Of a DNA stretch of 64,000 bases, positions 26,440-37,620 are shown piece after piece. The stretch covers positions 72,001-136,000 of the forward strand of contig NW_026111823.1 in NCBI RefSeq assembly GCF_024679095.1. Reading direction: 5' to 3'. Origin of the DNA: Eriocheir sinensis (Eukaryota > Arthropoda > Malacostraca > Decapoda > Varunidae). The position numbers and the translations under genes are program-made. Position 1 is the stretch's first letter; every line of letters begins with the position of its first letter. The notes beneath the pieces are model-generated. The model was not told the origin of the DNA and made no database searches. It was given only the letters and a program-made list of their open reading frames with translations.

Positions 26440-27060
26440 TGATCACCTTTTACTCATTTTGTTTCACCTCTGTTTTCCAATAGACTAATTTAAATGTCTC
26501 AGAAAAACAACATTCCCTTTCACCCGTTCCTTTTAGTGTATTTATATCATCGCCTTGCTGTCCACACGCCTTACATTTACTTAACTATCAAACAATTTGT
26601 CGCTGCCACCTCTTCTCTTAGAATTAAAATCCGTCAATGAAAACTTTATTCGTTGTTAATATAATACTAACATTCTCTCCTTCCTTCCTCTTTGCAGTCA
26701 CCTCCAGGACACCTTTTGCAACTCAACACGTGTTTTTTTTTACACACACTACAACCTTTTAACCAATATGCCGATACCATTTCCTTTCCTCAGTAATTAA
26801 AATCCGTTACTGAAAACATTACTCGTTCATATTAGTTGTGAATGTGTTCCTGGCACTTTTCCCTTCCATACCTTTTGCATTCACTTCTTATACTCTTTTT
26901 ACAGTTCTTTGGCATTTTTTTTTTTTTTTACTGTGATTTCCGTGCGTTACTGAAAACATATTAGTCTTTTCATCCGGTTCTGATAAAGTTTTGTGCTTCT
27001 CATAACTTTGCTTTCGTCTCATTACTTTCTTTTACTTGGTGCTCTTCTACCTTTGTCTCC
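26440..27060. repeat. Eroded tandem array around CCGTTACTGAAAAC
   Basis: The phrase AAAATCCGT(C/T)A(A/C)TGAAAAC occurs near 26624 and 26798, and a related one (GCGTTACTGAAAACATATTA) near 26945. Each is followed by a TTCGTT- or TTCATC-type segment. Spacing is about 145-175 bp. Confidence 0.55.
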
Positions 27061-27179
27061 AACACGCTAATTAAACATCAGCTATATATTTCTTTTGTTC
27101 GCTGCAGATATTTTCTGTGTATTTATTTATAATTCCTCTCCATCCTCCCATTTCCTTCTACTTCTTCATTTCCAACAAA

Positions 27180-28420
27180 ATAGTTTAATAATTCGATAAA
27201 AAGTTTTTTTAATTTTTTTTTATTCATTTGTTTATATTTTCCTCCATCTATACCTCCACCTCTCCTGTTCTTCGCTCTTCCTCTCTCCCACCTTTCCTGT
27301 TTATCCCTTTCTCTCCTTCACCTTTACTGTTTCTCCCTCTTCTTCTCCTCCACTCCTCCTGTTCCTCCCTCCCCCTCTCCTTCACCTTTCATTTTCCTCC
27401 ATCCCCCCTCCTCCACCTTTCCCGTTCATTCCTCTCTCTCTCCTCCACCTTTCCCCATTCCTCCCTCTCCCTTACTTCCACCTCCCCGCCTCCTCCCTCT
27501 CCACCTTTAATCTCCACCACTCTCCACCCATTCATCTCCCTTTCACCTCCACTCTTTGCCTTCGCTCTTTCTCTTTCTTTCCACTTCCACGTTTAGCATA
27601 TCCTTCCTCTTCTTTCATCCTCTCTCAGCACTGTCTCTCTCTCTGTTTTCCTCTTCCTCACTCCTTTTGCTGTATTCGCTGCCTTCTTTTCCTTTTTATT
27701 CAATCATTCTTAATTGACATCTACATCTGTTATATCTTTCGTCCTTCTCTTCCGTATTTTTTTCCACATTCACTTTACTTTTCTCTTCCTCCTTCATTCA
27801 GCACTCTTCCTTCTTCCTCCTTCCGCTTCCTCTTTCACATGTACTCTTCCTCCCTCTTTCTCTCTCGTCATCCTTTTTCTCCTTCCTCCTCCTCCTCCCT
27901 CTTTCACATTTACTCTTCCTCCATCTTTTTCTCTTGTCATCATTTTTCTACTTCATTCTCGCTTTCTCTCCCTTTTTTTCTTTTTTCCACATTCGCATTC
28001 AATCATCACTTTATCCTCTCCTTTCTTTCACATTCTATTTGGTTTCCTCACCCACTCAATCTTTCGTCTACATTCACCCACTCTCTTACCCTCGTTTTCT
28101 TTTTCTTCCACAGTCACATCCACTTTCTTTTTCTTTTCTTCCTCATTGTTTCTCTCTCCCCTCTTCACAGCCGCTCTCCGTTCATCTTTCCTTTTCCTCC
28201 TCTGCTCCACATTCACAGCCACTCGCCCTTTCTTTTCCTTCTGCCATCTCCCACATTCTTCTACTTTTATCACACTCTCCTGTCAGGCTTCATATTCAGC
28301 ATACCAGTGTGCTTTTTTTTTCCAAATTTTTCCTTCCGTCTCTTTGTTGGTCTCGCAGGCTCAACTTTTTACATTTTTATCGGCGTCAACAGATAGTCCA
28401 TCTTCATATTGATGTTGTTC
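27180..28420. other. C/T-rich low-complexity DNA
   Basis: Pyrimidine-dominated sequence with scattered CTTCCTCC and TTCACA phrases. Overlapping long frames in all three plus-strand phases are composition artefacts rich in Ser, Phe, Leu and Pro. Confidence 0.7.
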
Positions 28421-28531
28421 TTTTCAAGTTGTTTTCCTGGCTTACCCATGCATTGTAGACATGAAATTGTATAATAATATTTGTTAGCCCTGATGAACCC
28501 TACAACTTGGCATTATAAACAAAGTCAGCTG

Positions 28532-28655
28532 TTTTTTTTTTTTTTTTTTTTTTTTTACGTCTTGGCCTGTGGCGCCGGTAGGCCTTCATAGTAGGGCCTG
28601 ATGGTCGGCCCCAGCCCGTTGTGGCGTAGGCAAATGTTTATAGTGGCGCCATCTT
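28532..28655 (-). mobile_element. SINE 3' fragment (same family as 53155)
   Basis: Begins with a long T run on the plus strand (the SINE poly-A), then matches the 3' half of the SINE at 53155: GCGCCGGTAGGC-type sequence, CCTGATGGTCGGCC, CAGCCCGTT and TTTATAGTGGCGCCATCTT. The tRNA-like head is missing. Confidence 0.85.
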
Positions 28656-28659
28656 TACT

Positions 28660-29640
28660 TTTCAGCATTTTACATTTTACACCCCTAGTTGCATAATATA
28701 AATTGTTGGGTGTGTGTTGGAGGGTCATGCGACGCCGATCTAGCAGTTTTTGTGCTTAACACTTGTTTTAGTATTCTACACCACTGTTTAACCTCACCTG
28801 TTGTTTCCTCTATCTTGAATTCATGTTTCTTTTATTTTTTGATACTCTCTTTTTCTAAACATTTTGAAGATTAATCAATTCGATTTTCAGTATTTTTTTA
28901 TAATCCTTAGTTCTTTTTATATTTAGTTCCGTTCGTCTCTTCATAATGTTTTTGCTTGTTCCCTCTGCTCAACCGTTTAAAGATTTAACTCATTTACCTT
29001 AATTTTCCCTTACCTGCCTGCCCTCTATTTTTGCCTGCTAACATTTTCAGTACTTAGCAATTCTTTATAATCTGTTTCAGCTCAAATCAAAGCTCGTCTT
29101 GTTTTACCTTTGTTGACCAGTTTTTGAAGATTTTTCTTTACTTTTATTCCCAGTCATCCTAACATCATCCGTAGACTTTCATTCAAGATGCCCTCCCTTT
29201 CTTCTGTCCCTTTTTCTGCTCCTCTACCTCCTTCACCATCGTAATCTCCCCTCCCTCCTCCTCCTGTTCTCTCTCCACTTTCGTCCCCTTACCCTCCCCT
29301 CCCCTTCCCTCTAATACTCTAGGACAACAAACTCATCAACTGGATTTTCTGAGGTCAAAAGCGATCCTTCACAAGGGTTCAAAAAGGTAAAGAAGCCGAA
29401 AAATACACCAGAATATCCGTTGCCTATAGTTTAGATGCGTTCATCCTTTGGCAAACCCCGTGACCCGTTTTTTGTGCGTCGAGAGAAAACAGGAGAAACT
29501 TTAGCTGGTCAGTCCATCACGAGAGTCTGTAAAGCTCTGCTCCATCATGCTGTTGTCGAGAGATTTTCCGCCGCGCCCCCCGCCGCCACCACAAACACTA
29601 CCAATAGCGATTCGCCTCTGCTCTGCAGAAAATAGTTGAG
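28660..29640. other. Intergenic DNA, no gene seen
   Basis: T-rich then pyrimidine-rich sequence. The short frame 29435-29635 has balanced composition but no recognisable domain. Confidence 0.5.
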
Positions 29641-29900
29641 TTCACGATTAAAAATTAGTCCGAGGGGGAACAAAAGAGAATAATCAAGGTTGAATTTATA
29701 TTAGTATTATGGAAACTTACCAAGCCTAACCTAGAGAAAACAATGGCACTGGAACGTCAGAGAGAGATAATGAACGCCTGAAGATGAATAAAAAGAAAGC
29801 GAATGCAGACCAATATTTTTATAATCAGTGGATGTGACAGTAGAGAGAATAGTTGAGTTCGTGATGAAAAGTTAGTCCGAGGGGAAACTAAAGGAAATTA
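29630..29900. repeat. Diverged direct repeat pair
   Basis: AATAGTTGAGTTCACGATTA with AGTCCGAGGGG at 29632-29675 recurs at 29850-29890 as AATAGTTGAGTTCGTGATGA with the same AGTCCGAGGGG. The spacing is about 217 bp. It may be an old tandem duplication or element ends. Confidence 0.6.
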
Positions 29901-30321
29901 CTGCATGATTCACTAGCACAGACAGAAATATCCTACGTGGAGTACTTTTGTCCGTATATATGTACTCTTGCACATTGGCACGAAGCACCAATGACTGCGG
30001 GTTACGTCTCCAGGCATTGCTAGCCACTAGAAACATACACCACAACACGAAATCACGGAGAAACACAAAGTTGGCGGCCTCCCGACGTACCTAGTGACGT
30101 CACGACCAATCAGCACCCGTTTCCAGGTCACGTGATTTTTCCGCAACTTGAATCCATATTTTATACCACATTTACTATTTACATGAATAGAAAATAGTAC
30201 CATAGCTGAATTTAGGGCCTATTTTATCCATACAGACAGAATTTGAAATAAATATATTGACCGGAAACATGGCAAGTAATCATGACCAGGTATGCTGAGA
30301 ATACACGACTTTAGCGTCCAG

Positions 30322-30958
30322 CAATGGACTGTATTGGCTATGCGACTTCAGACAAGTACTGTTTTTTATCTCGATTCTCTTTCTATTTCTGAAAAATTCT
30401 GGCTGTCGTTTGGAGCCAAATGCCCAAACGTGGTACTCTGTTGGTTATTTTTCTCCAGCTTAAGAATGATTTAACTTCCTGTTAAATAATGTTAGTTTAG
30501 GTTTCTGTAGCTATTTTGACTTCTGGTCTTAAGTGATTTACAGACGCCCTCTCCAGCGAGAGGGTGTCTGTAAACACTTATCTTAAGACCAGAGGTCAAA
30601 ATAGCTACTAGCAATTATTTAACAGCAAGCTAAATCATTCTTAAGCTGCTGGAGAGCAAAATAAAGCCGTGGGCAAAACAATACGAAACCTCCCAAGCTG
30701 TGTTTTGCCTGTTTGGGCCGCTCAGGAGACTGTGGGCCGCGGCACATTCGCCCCTCAGTGGTCACACACACCACGCACAGACGCAAACCTTAAAATCTTA
30801 CCAGCAAAGAGTAAATACATTTTTTTTTTCTGACAGCACATTTGGCTCCAAACGACAGCCGGTATTATTTTTTTTCCGAAATAGAAAAAAGGAACCGAGT
30901 TACGTCAAAACAGTACTTGTCTCCGATTCGCCGCCGGATAGCCAATACGGTCCATTAT
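30322..30958. mobile_element. Imperfect fold-back element
   Basis: Two nested pairs of inverted arms share one centre near 30555. The inner arms are about 30446-30550 and 30562-30664. The outer arms are about 30322-30422 and 30838-30958, both containing TGGCTGTCGTTTGGAGCCAAATG or its complement split by small changes. The right side carries about 170 extra bases (30665-30837), so a later insertion separates inner and outer arms. No coding frame is recognisable. It is probably a MITE or fold-back transposon; I could not identify a target duplication. Confidence 0.75.
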
Positions 30959-30961
30959 TAT

Positions 30962-31299
30962 TTTTTTTTATTAATTTTTTTTTTTTTTTACATTGCGGCC
31001 TATTGCGCCGGTAGGCTTCTTCCCGGTGGGTCCTGATGGTCGGCCCAGCCCGTTCTGGCGCAGGCGAGTGTTTATAGTGGCGCCATCTTGCACTGGCTCA
31101 TGCTGCCCTCCCAGAGCTCATCTTTGATCCTAGAATCTAGAGTCCGGGTTGATAGGTGGTCTTCTGGACAGCATGTGGGTAGTTTTAAGCCACTCGGCGG
31201 CGGTTGAAAAATCCCAGCTTGGTGGCACCGGGCGGGGATTGAACTCGCATTCTCCTGAACACGGAGCCGTTACTCTGACGACTCAGCCACCACCTCCCC
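30962..31299 (-). mobile_element. Full-length tRNA-derived SINE, minus strand
   Basis: The poly-A appears as T runs at 30962-30990. Body and head match the plus-strand copy at 53155-53499 through its whole length, including GATGGCGCCACTATAAACAC and AGTGGCTTAAAACTACCCAC read on the minus strand. The 5' end is GGGGAGGTGGTGGCTGAGTC, which contains an A-box-like segment; a B-box-like GAGTTCAATCC follows. It sits directly at the right end of the fold-back element. Confidence 0.88.
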
Positions 31300-31319
31300 G
31301 CGCTGATATCCCGTACTGA

Positions 31320-32480
31320 TGATCAAGAGGAGGAGGAGGAGGAGCGGAATAGAGTCAAGGGGAGACTGAGAAAAAGGAGGAGGAGAAGCGAAGGAAGAGG
31401 AACGGGTGGAAAGAAGGGAGGAGGAGAGATAGGAGGAACAAAACGTGGCGAAAGAGGAGGAGGAAATAATGGGCGAAGAAATTGAAACGGAGGAGGAGGA
31501 CGAAAGAAGATGAGTAGAAACAGAAGAAAGGAAACGGGGAGAAGAAACAGAAGAGATAGGAGGAGGAGGAGGGAGAGGAAAATAAAGCCAGAGACAGAGC
31601 TAGAGAGAGACACAGAGAGAAAGTGACGTCGCAAGACATACAAATCCCTATCACGTCGTCATCATCATTAGATCTTTCAACACCTGCCCACTCGTGACTC
31701 CTAATGACCAGGTGTGACGTGACGGGCAGGTGCTTGGACAAGTGAAGGGCCGGCTCACCTTTTTAATAACCTAACATCACCTGAAGCTAATGGATACGGA
31801 TAGGAGGGGGAGGGAGGGGAGAAGGGCGGGGTGGGGGGCAGCGTAAAGGTAAAGGTGTAAAGGATTAGCTAAGTTAGCGTTAATGATAGTTGATCTGCAG
31901 GTTATTAGTGCAGGTGGAACAGCTGGTGCACCTTTCTTTGATTAATAGTCGAATGTCACTTGGACTAAGTGGGTGCCAATGGTAGGAGGGAGAGACAGGA
32001 GGCATGGACGAATATCTGGGTAAAGTGGAAAGAGGAAGGAGGGAGCAGGAAGGTAAAGGAAGAGGAAGAGGAAGAGAGAGAGGAAAGGAGATGTGAGAAA
32101 GAGAAAGTGAAGTAGGAATAGGATGGGTAGAAAACAATAGAGAGAAATGAAGGAGACGAGCGGGAGGAATCGGAGGAGATCAGTAAGGTACAGGAACAGG
32201 GGAGGGAATGGAAGGGAAACGAGGACAGAAATGAAAAGAAATGGGGGAATAGAAAGGGGCCTTAAGGTATAGGAAGAGGAGGAAGATGAAAAAGAAGGAA
32301 AGGAAAAGGAAGAAGGGTGAGGAGAGGAAAAGGAGGAGGAATCAATGAGTGCGCATGATGGGACACAGATGAAAAGGTTAGAGAGGAAAGGAGTGGATGG
32401 AAAGGTTTAATGGATTAATCAGTGGCGTGTATGCTGCAGGCAGTTTCATTAATGTCCAGAAAAACTAAAACATGAAATAT
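31320..32480. other. Purine-rich low-complexity DNA
   Basis: GAG/GGA/AGA-rich DNA, especially 31325-31620 and 31980-32400, separated by a mixed piece. Minus-strand frames are Ser/Leu/Pro/Phe-rich artefacts. Confidence 0.65.
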
Positions 32481-33350
32481 AGATCGACATTTACCGGATT
32501 ATTGCACGCAAGAAGAAATTTAATTGCACTTGAAACACATGAATTGCATTTGCCTGGAAGATGACTTGGTTAAGCAGCGCGGGGCGTGTCAATCATGATT
32601 GAAATTGACTATGAATGATACACATAATGTAAGGTAGACATTTACTGTCTTAATACATACGGGAAAACAATATATGATTGTAAAATGATAAAAATACCAG
32701 TTAAGTATTAGTAATAAAATAATAGTAATAATATAAACGACACTAAAATAACAACCGCAATAATAATAATAATAATAATAATAAGAAGAAAAGAAGAAGA
32801 AGAAGACACGTTTGCATAACAGGCGACGAATAGATTAAGCAGATGCATAAGTTGTGTTGCTGGAAAAAGATTATCTCTGTTTGAATGCACTCCACAAACA
32901 TTGACGAACACTTGCAGAAATAATGCAGACCAGGAGAGATAATAATTACACTGGACACACGAAATAAAGTTACATCATTAATAAAGTCGGAAAGAAATAG
33001 ATAACAATTCAAACTGCTTTCTACACACACGAAATTACGTTTCCAGAAAAGATGAGTAGATTAAGCGATGCAGAAATGAGGTTACGTGAAAATATATTCG
33101 TATACAAATGAATTATATAAAGTAAACAAACATTTACTAAGTTAATTAGCGCAAGGGAAAGGATTGTAAATGGTTTTGGAACACTAAATTTCATGAAACA
33201 CTAAATTGCATGAAAGACGACGAAAAGATGAGGCAATAGATAACTTAATTACCTGGAAAATCTACTTACATACGTAAAACAAAACACACACTAAACATAA
33301 GCCAACGAGATCATGATAAATAACCAGCAGGGGATGAAAGTGCCTGCGGT

Positions 33351-33353
<3 letters not shown>

Positions 33354-33406
<53 letters not shown>
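33354..33406. repeat. (CA)n microsatellite
   Basis: A CA run of about 53 bp within the eroded array. Confidence 0.97.
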
Positions 33407-33407
<1 letters not shown>

Positions 33408-34291
33408 ATTACGGTGTTTGCACGGAAGGCGACAAACAGATCACGCAGCGCCAGAATTATGTTGCTGGAAAATATACTTCAACGTAAAAAATGCGACTCT
33501 AAATAGAGATCAACACATGAACATTTTACATGCACACGTGGATAAAGTAAATTCAGTAAAGTTTGTATTTAAGAGGAAGAGATTATTCAGCGGCAGAATT
33601 GTTAATTGAAAATGTACTCAAAATAGAAAAATAATGATACGCCAACAGTAGATAAAGAAAAGTATAATTGATTCACACACGCAGATGAATAAATATAAAC
33701 AATAATAAAGTTTGCATGAAAGGTGACGAGGTGATTAATCAGTAGTAGAACTGTTATGACACCTGAAAATGTAACGAAATTATTATGCATAGACACTCTA
33801 ACTATAGATAAACAAAAGCACAGCTGACAGGGAGGAAAGAATGTGATCGGTTGGCAAACACACGCACGTAGTAAAGGTTCCATGAAAGATGACTCGTAGA
33901 TTATGGAGAAGGTAAACTGTGCAATTGGAAAACATCCCTAAAAATAAAGACACTTAAAATATTGATCAACAACAGCATATTTTATATCTCTAAGGAGAGA
34001 AAAAAAAATACGGTTAATATACACATCAGTCTCGCTAGTGTAGAAAAGTGAAGAAGAGATTAAGCATTTGAATTAAAATTTGTCCTTGTCTTAAAGATAC
34101 TCAAAAATATAGATAAGCAGAAATACAAACTATTCTCTGAAGGAAAAAAGATTACTATGATTGAACGTTAACATTACTGATGACGAACAGACTGAGCCAT
34201 TCACAAACATGTTACTGTACAACACACTGCGTGCGAGGAAGACAGAAAACAATTGTTAAACCCCAGGGACAATTAGACTAATTGGGGGTTA

Positions 34292-34292
<1 letters not shown>

Positions 34293-34380
<88 letters not shown>
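34293..34380. repeat. (CA)n microsatellite
   Basis: A CA run of about 88 bp within the eroded array. Confidence 0.97.
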
Positions 34381-34382
<2 letters not shown>

Positions 34383-34489
34383 CAACCCCCCACACACACA
34401 CATCAGTCAATTTGCATTCAAGGTGACGTGAAAAAAAAAAACAGATAAAAGGCAGAAATTATGTGAACGCGAAAATGAACTTGTGTGTT

Positions 34490-35530
34490 GAAAGGCTCGC
34501 TGGCTCGCAGGGTCTGACAGCAAGGGAAAAACAATGATAATGTAATCTGATCAACGCGAGTGTTTTGTGCCTCGAGAGCATTACCGACGCTTACTAATAT
34601 ACGCGTTTTTTTTTTCTCAACAAAATCGTGTTATGCTGCGTAAAGGCGCGTTTTGAAAAGGTCGAAAGTGATGAGCTGAACGGAAAAAAATAACATAATG
34701 GCTCTTGATCTGAAAGCAATTATTTTTCGTCCATTATTGAACGTATCTGTAGAGGTAAAGGTGCAAAGAAAAAAGAATGATGATGATGAGGAGGAGGAGG
34801 TGAAGAGAAAGAAAGCCTCAGGCTCACTGACTGAGTGAGGTCATGTCTTGTTATTTTGTGCCATAAGCTGTCGCCTATTATATGTTTGAAGATGCCCTAA
34901 ACTTAACCTAACTTAACAAAACCACCATACCATACGTCTTGACTCAGGAAAATGATCTTCTCTTCCTTACTAAATGAGACTTTCTCTATAACACAGTGAC
35001 GGCTTTCTTCGTTATTTTATGCTATAGGTGTCTGGATACCACGTGTTTGAAAGTTCCTTAAATTTAACCCAACCTTTTGGAAATACAGTATTTGTTGCTT
35101 AAAACTTTTTAAGTTTTTAAGTTATATTAACCAAAACTGGTTTGTTTAGTAAAGCAAATACACGTGTGAATTTTTTTTTTAAATTCCAATAAATTCCCCA
35201 AATTCTTGGGCGCTGAAAATTCCCGGAAACCTTCCATGGAAAGTTTATATTTTACCAGAAACTTTCCCACACTTTGCAACCCTACCCACTAGTCTGTTTA
35301 AGTGGAAATCATATACTTTTTATTGAATTCTGCGTTTATCCCCTTTGTCTATTAAATCTAGGCAGTGGTCAATATCAAATACGTCTTTATATGCGTCACC
35401 TCGGGTCCGGGGTGTTTGTGTTGTATCGGTATTTATATGCCAACGCACAAGCACGTTTATCACATTAACTGAAGACAGACAGATAGACACAGACAGATAG
35501 TTAAATAGATGTACAGTGAAATTGATAGTT
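34490..35530. other. Intergenic DNA, no gene seen
   Basis: Mixed AT-rich sequence. A short CCTAAACTTAACCTAACTTA stretch near 34897 resembles the telomere-like array at 10 kb. The phrases near 35195-35280 (AATTCCC, ACTTTCCCACACTTTGCAAC) loosely recall the end of the hAT MITE but lack its terminus. Confidence 0.4.
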
Positions 35531-35534
35531 AACT

Positions 35535-36260
35535 GTTCTCGGCTGATAAATGGCAGATGGAGTTCAATGTAGGGAAGTGCAGTATTCTGAGTGTAGGTAG
35601 GAACAACCCCTCTCACAACTATTGCTTAAATGACACTCTCATAAGCAGGTCTGGGTGCGAGAGAGATTTAGGGGTCTTAGTGAGCTCTGATCTCCGTCCA
35701 AGGGCACAATGCATTCAAGCTAGAAATCGAGCAAATAGGGTACTGGGATTTATTTCAAGGAGCGTAAGCAGCAGAAGCGCCGAAGTCTTCCTCAAACTAT
35801 ATTTAGCATTAGTTAGACCTCATCTTGACTATGCGGTTCAGTTCTGGTCACCTTACTATAGAATGGATATCAAAATGTTAGAATCAGTGCAGAGGAGGAT
35901 GACTAAGATGATTCAGGGATTGAGAAACTTGCCATACGAGGAAAGACTCAAACAGTTAAACTTGCATTCTCTAGAAAGGCGAAGGGTGCGTGGAGACATG
36001 ATCGAGGTTTATAAATGGATGAAGGGCTTTAATAAGGGAGATACTCATAAAGTTTTGTAGGTAAGAGAACCGGTTAGGACACGAAGTAATGGGTTTAAAC
36101 TGGATAAACTCAGATTCAACAGGGACATAGGCAAAAATTGGTTTACTAACAGGGTTGTAGATGAGTGGAATAGGCTTAGCAGTCATGTGGTGAGTGCCAA
36201 TACAATTGTCACATTAAAAAAAAATTAGATAAATTCATGGACAGCGATATTAGGTGGGGT
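35535..36260 (+). pseudogene. CR1-like LINE reverse transcriptase C-terminal half (family C)
   Basis: A 5'-truncated copy. The frame opens at ADKWQMEFNVGKCSILSVG, which lies just after the catalytic YADD block in this family. It continues through CERDLGVLVSSDL, ANRVLGFISR, LVRPHLDYAVQFWSPYY, YEERLKQLNLHSLERRRVRG and MIEVYKWMKGF. A TAG at 36058 interrupts it; the same frame then reads RDIGKNWFTNRVVDEWNRL. A lost base in an A run near 36220 shifts the last codons (LDKFMDSDIRWG). Catalytic motifs are absent, so it is dead. Its C terminus differs from families A and B, so it is a separate family. Confidence 0.87.
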
Positions 36261-36355
36261 TAGATACACGGGAGCTAGGGTCAAAGGAGCTGCCTTGTAT
36301 AGGCCTACCGGCCTCTTGCAGACTCCAACGTTCTTATGTTTTTATGTTCTTATAG
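36261..36355 (+). mobile_element. Family C LINE 3' end with TTCTTATG tail
   Basis: Continues the LINE with GGCCTACCGGCCTCTTGCAG and ends in TTCTTATG-like 8-bp repeats (36331-36355). Short terminal repeats in place of poly-A are typical of CR1-group LINEs. Confidence 0.8.
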
Positions 36356-36634
36356 TATATAGTTGTAATCTTATTTCATTACTTTATTCTTTATACGTCA
36401 TTCATTTTATACTCATGCATTTTTTTTTGCATTGCCATTCACATTTGGTTCATTCATTTATTCGTTCATATATTAATTATTCAGTAATTCTTGTATTCCT
36501 GTATTTGTTGCTCTGTTTTAATATTCTGACTTACGACGTAATATATTATTTTTTCCCTTTGCAGGCTTCCGGCGGAGGGGAGGAGGTGAGTTGCAACAGT
36601 GGCGGCCGTGTTTACGTGTGTGGTAGTATATAAT

Positions 36635-36701
<67 letters not shown>
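36635..36701. repeat. (GA)n microsatellite
   Basis: A GA run of about 67 bp. Confidence 0.97.
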
Positions 36702-36705
<4 letters not shown>

Positions 36706-36779
36706 TTAATGGATAAGAAAATTTCGAAAACGAGGTAAAATGAGTGTTTGGACTGGGCGCGGCGGAGAAAAAACTCTCA

Positions 36780-37200
36780 CTGCTTGAACTGGAATGCGAG
36801 AATCGAATGTTTTTTTCATTTAATCTTTTTTTCACTTTCCGGACTTTTCTTTGTAACATTTTATGGCGTAAACTTTTTTTTCGCTAATGATTTTTATTTT
36901 TATTTATAAAAGCCCTTTCTTTCAATTGTTTTTTTTTGTCCTATTTTCTATGGACTTTATCTTTCAATTCTTTCTTTTATTTTCCTGTTATCTTATTTTT
37001 TCTTTTCATTTTCAATTATCTTCATATTTTTGTTTTGCTATTTTTTTGTGTGTTTTTTCATATTGTTTTCCCTACTAACCATTTTTCTTCTCCTGTGTCA
37101 CCTCCAATTCTTCATGTTACACCCCTTCTTCCTCTTTTACCTCCTCCTCTTCCTCATTCTTCCCCTTCACCATTTCATCCTCTTCCTCCTCTGCACGTTC
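36780..37200. other. T-rich then (TCC)-rich intergenic DNA
   Basis: Ends in CTTCCTCCTC-type sequence that borders the following LINE tail. No gene seen. Confidence 0.6.
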
Positions 37201-37235
37201 TTAGAGAAAATGTTTTCATCTGTTCCGTGGGTCAC

Positions 37236-37340
37236 TGTTGTCCTGACGAACTTAGGATATTACTCAAGCAGGCAACCTCATTATAAACATAAGGAGACAC
37301 TTTATTGCCTGCCCTTCTCTGTTGAGATGTTTCCATGTTT
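37236..37340 (+). mobile_element. Probable family A LINE tail
   Basis: Contains AGGCAACCTCATTATAAACA and a TTGCCTGC segment, then GATGTTTCCATGTTTCTTC, the same order as the 3' ends at 17560-17615 and 40485-40538. It is followed by TTC/TCC repeats. Only about 105 bp remain. Confidence 0.65.
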
Positions 37341-37451
37341 CTTCATCTTCTTCATCCTCCTCCTCCGCCTCCTCCTCCTGCTATTACCACTCAACTTCCT
37401 TTCGTTCAGGAGAGATAATTTGTCGCACTTCCCCGTTTTATTTTATACTCT

Positions 37452-37460
<9 letters not shown>

Positions 37461-37536
<76 letters not shown>
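37461..37536. repeat. (TC)n-(GA)n switch
   Basis: A CT run of about 30 bp changes at 37491 directly into a GA run of about 45 bp, making a perfect dinucleotide palindrome able to form a hairpin. Confidence 0.95.
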
Positions 37537-37539
<3 letters not shown>

Positions 37540-37620
37540 AATTAAAGAAAAAGAGGGTGGAGGAGTTGAAATAGAATCAAACAACAGGGAGAGGATCAAA
37601 ATGAAAAAAAAATAGAGAAT

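Larger units (their letters stand above)
32500..34480. repeat. Eroded tandem array with about 150-290 bp spacing
   Basis: A composite motif recurs in one orientation. It runs roughly GTTTGCATGAAAGGTGACGA, AGATTAAGCAG, an AATTATGTTGC-like segment, then CTGGAAAATATACTT. Anchors are near 32550, 32808, 33035, 33205, 33416, 33708, 33867, 34040, 34170 and 34408. Between anchors, CGCAAGGAAA-like and TAGATAAACA-like pieces also recur. Copies are heavily diverged, so the array is old. Two (CA)n runs are embedded. Confidence 0.65.

Noticed and set aside
27228..28458. Overlapping plus-strand frames of 120-230 codons
   Set aside because: Three phases are open over the same C/T-rich stretch because stop codons need purines; no phase shows a domain.
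35195..35282. Second copy of the hAT MITE end
   Set aside because: Shared words are short and AT-rich; the CAGGGTTGCCACTT terminus and an 8-bp duplication are absent.
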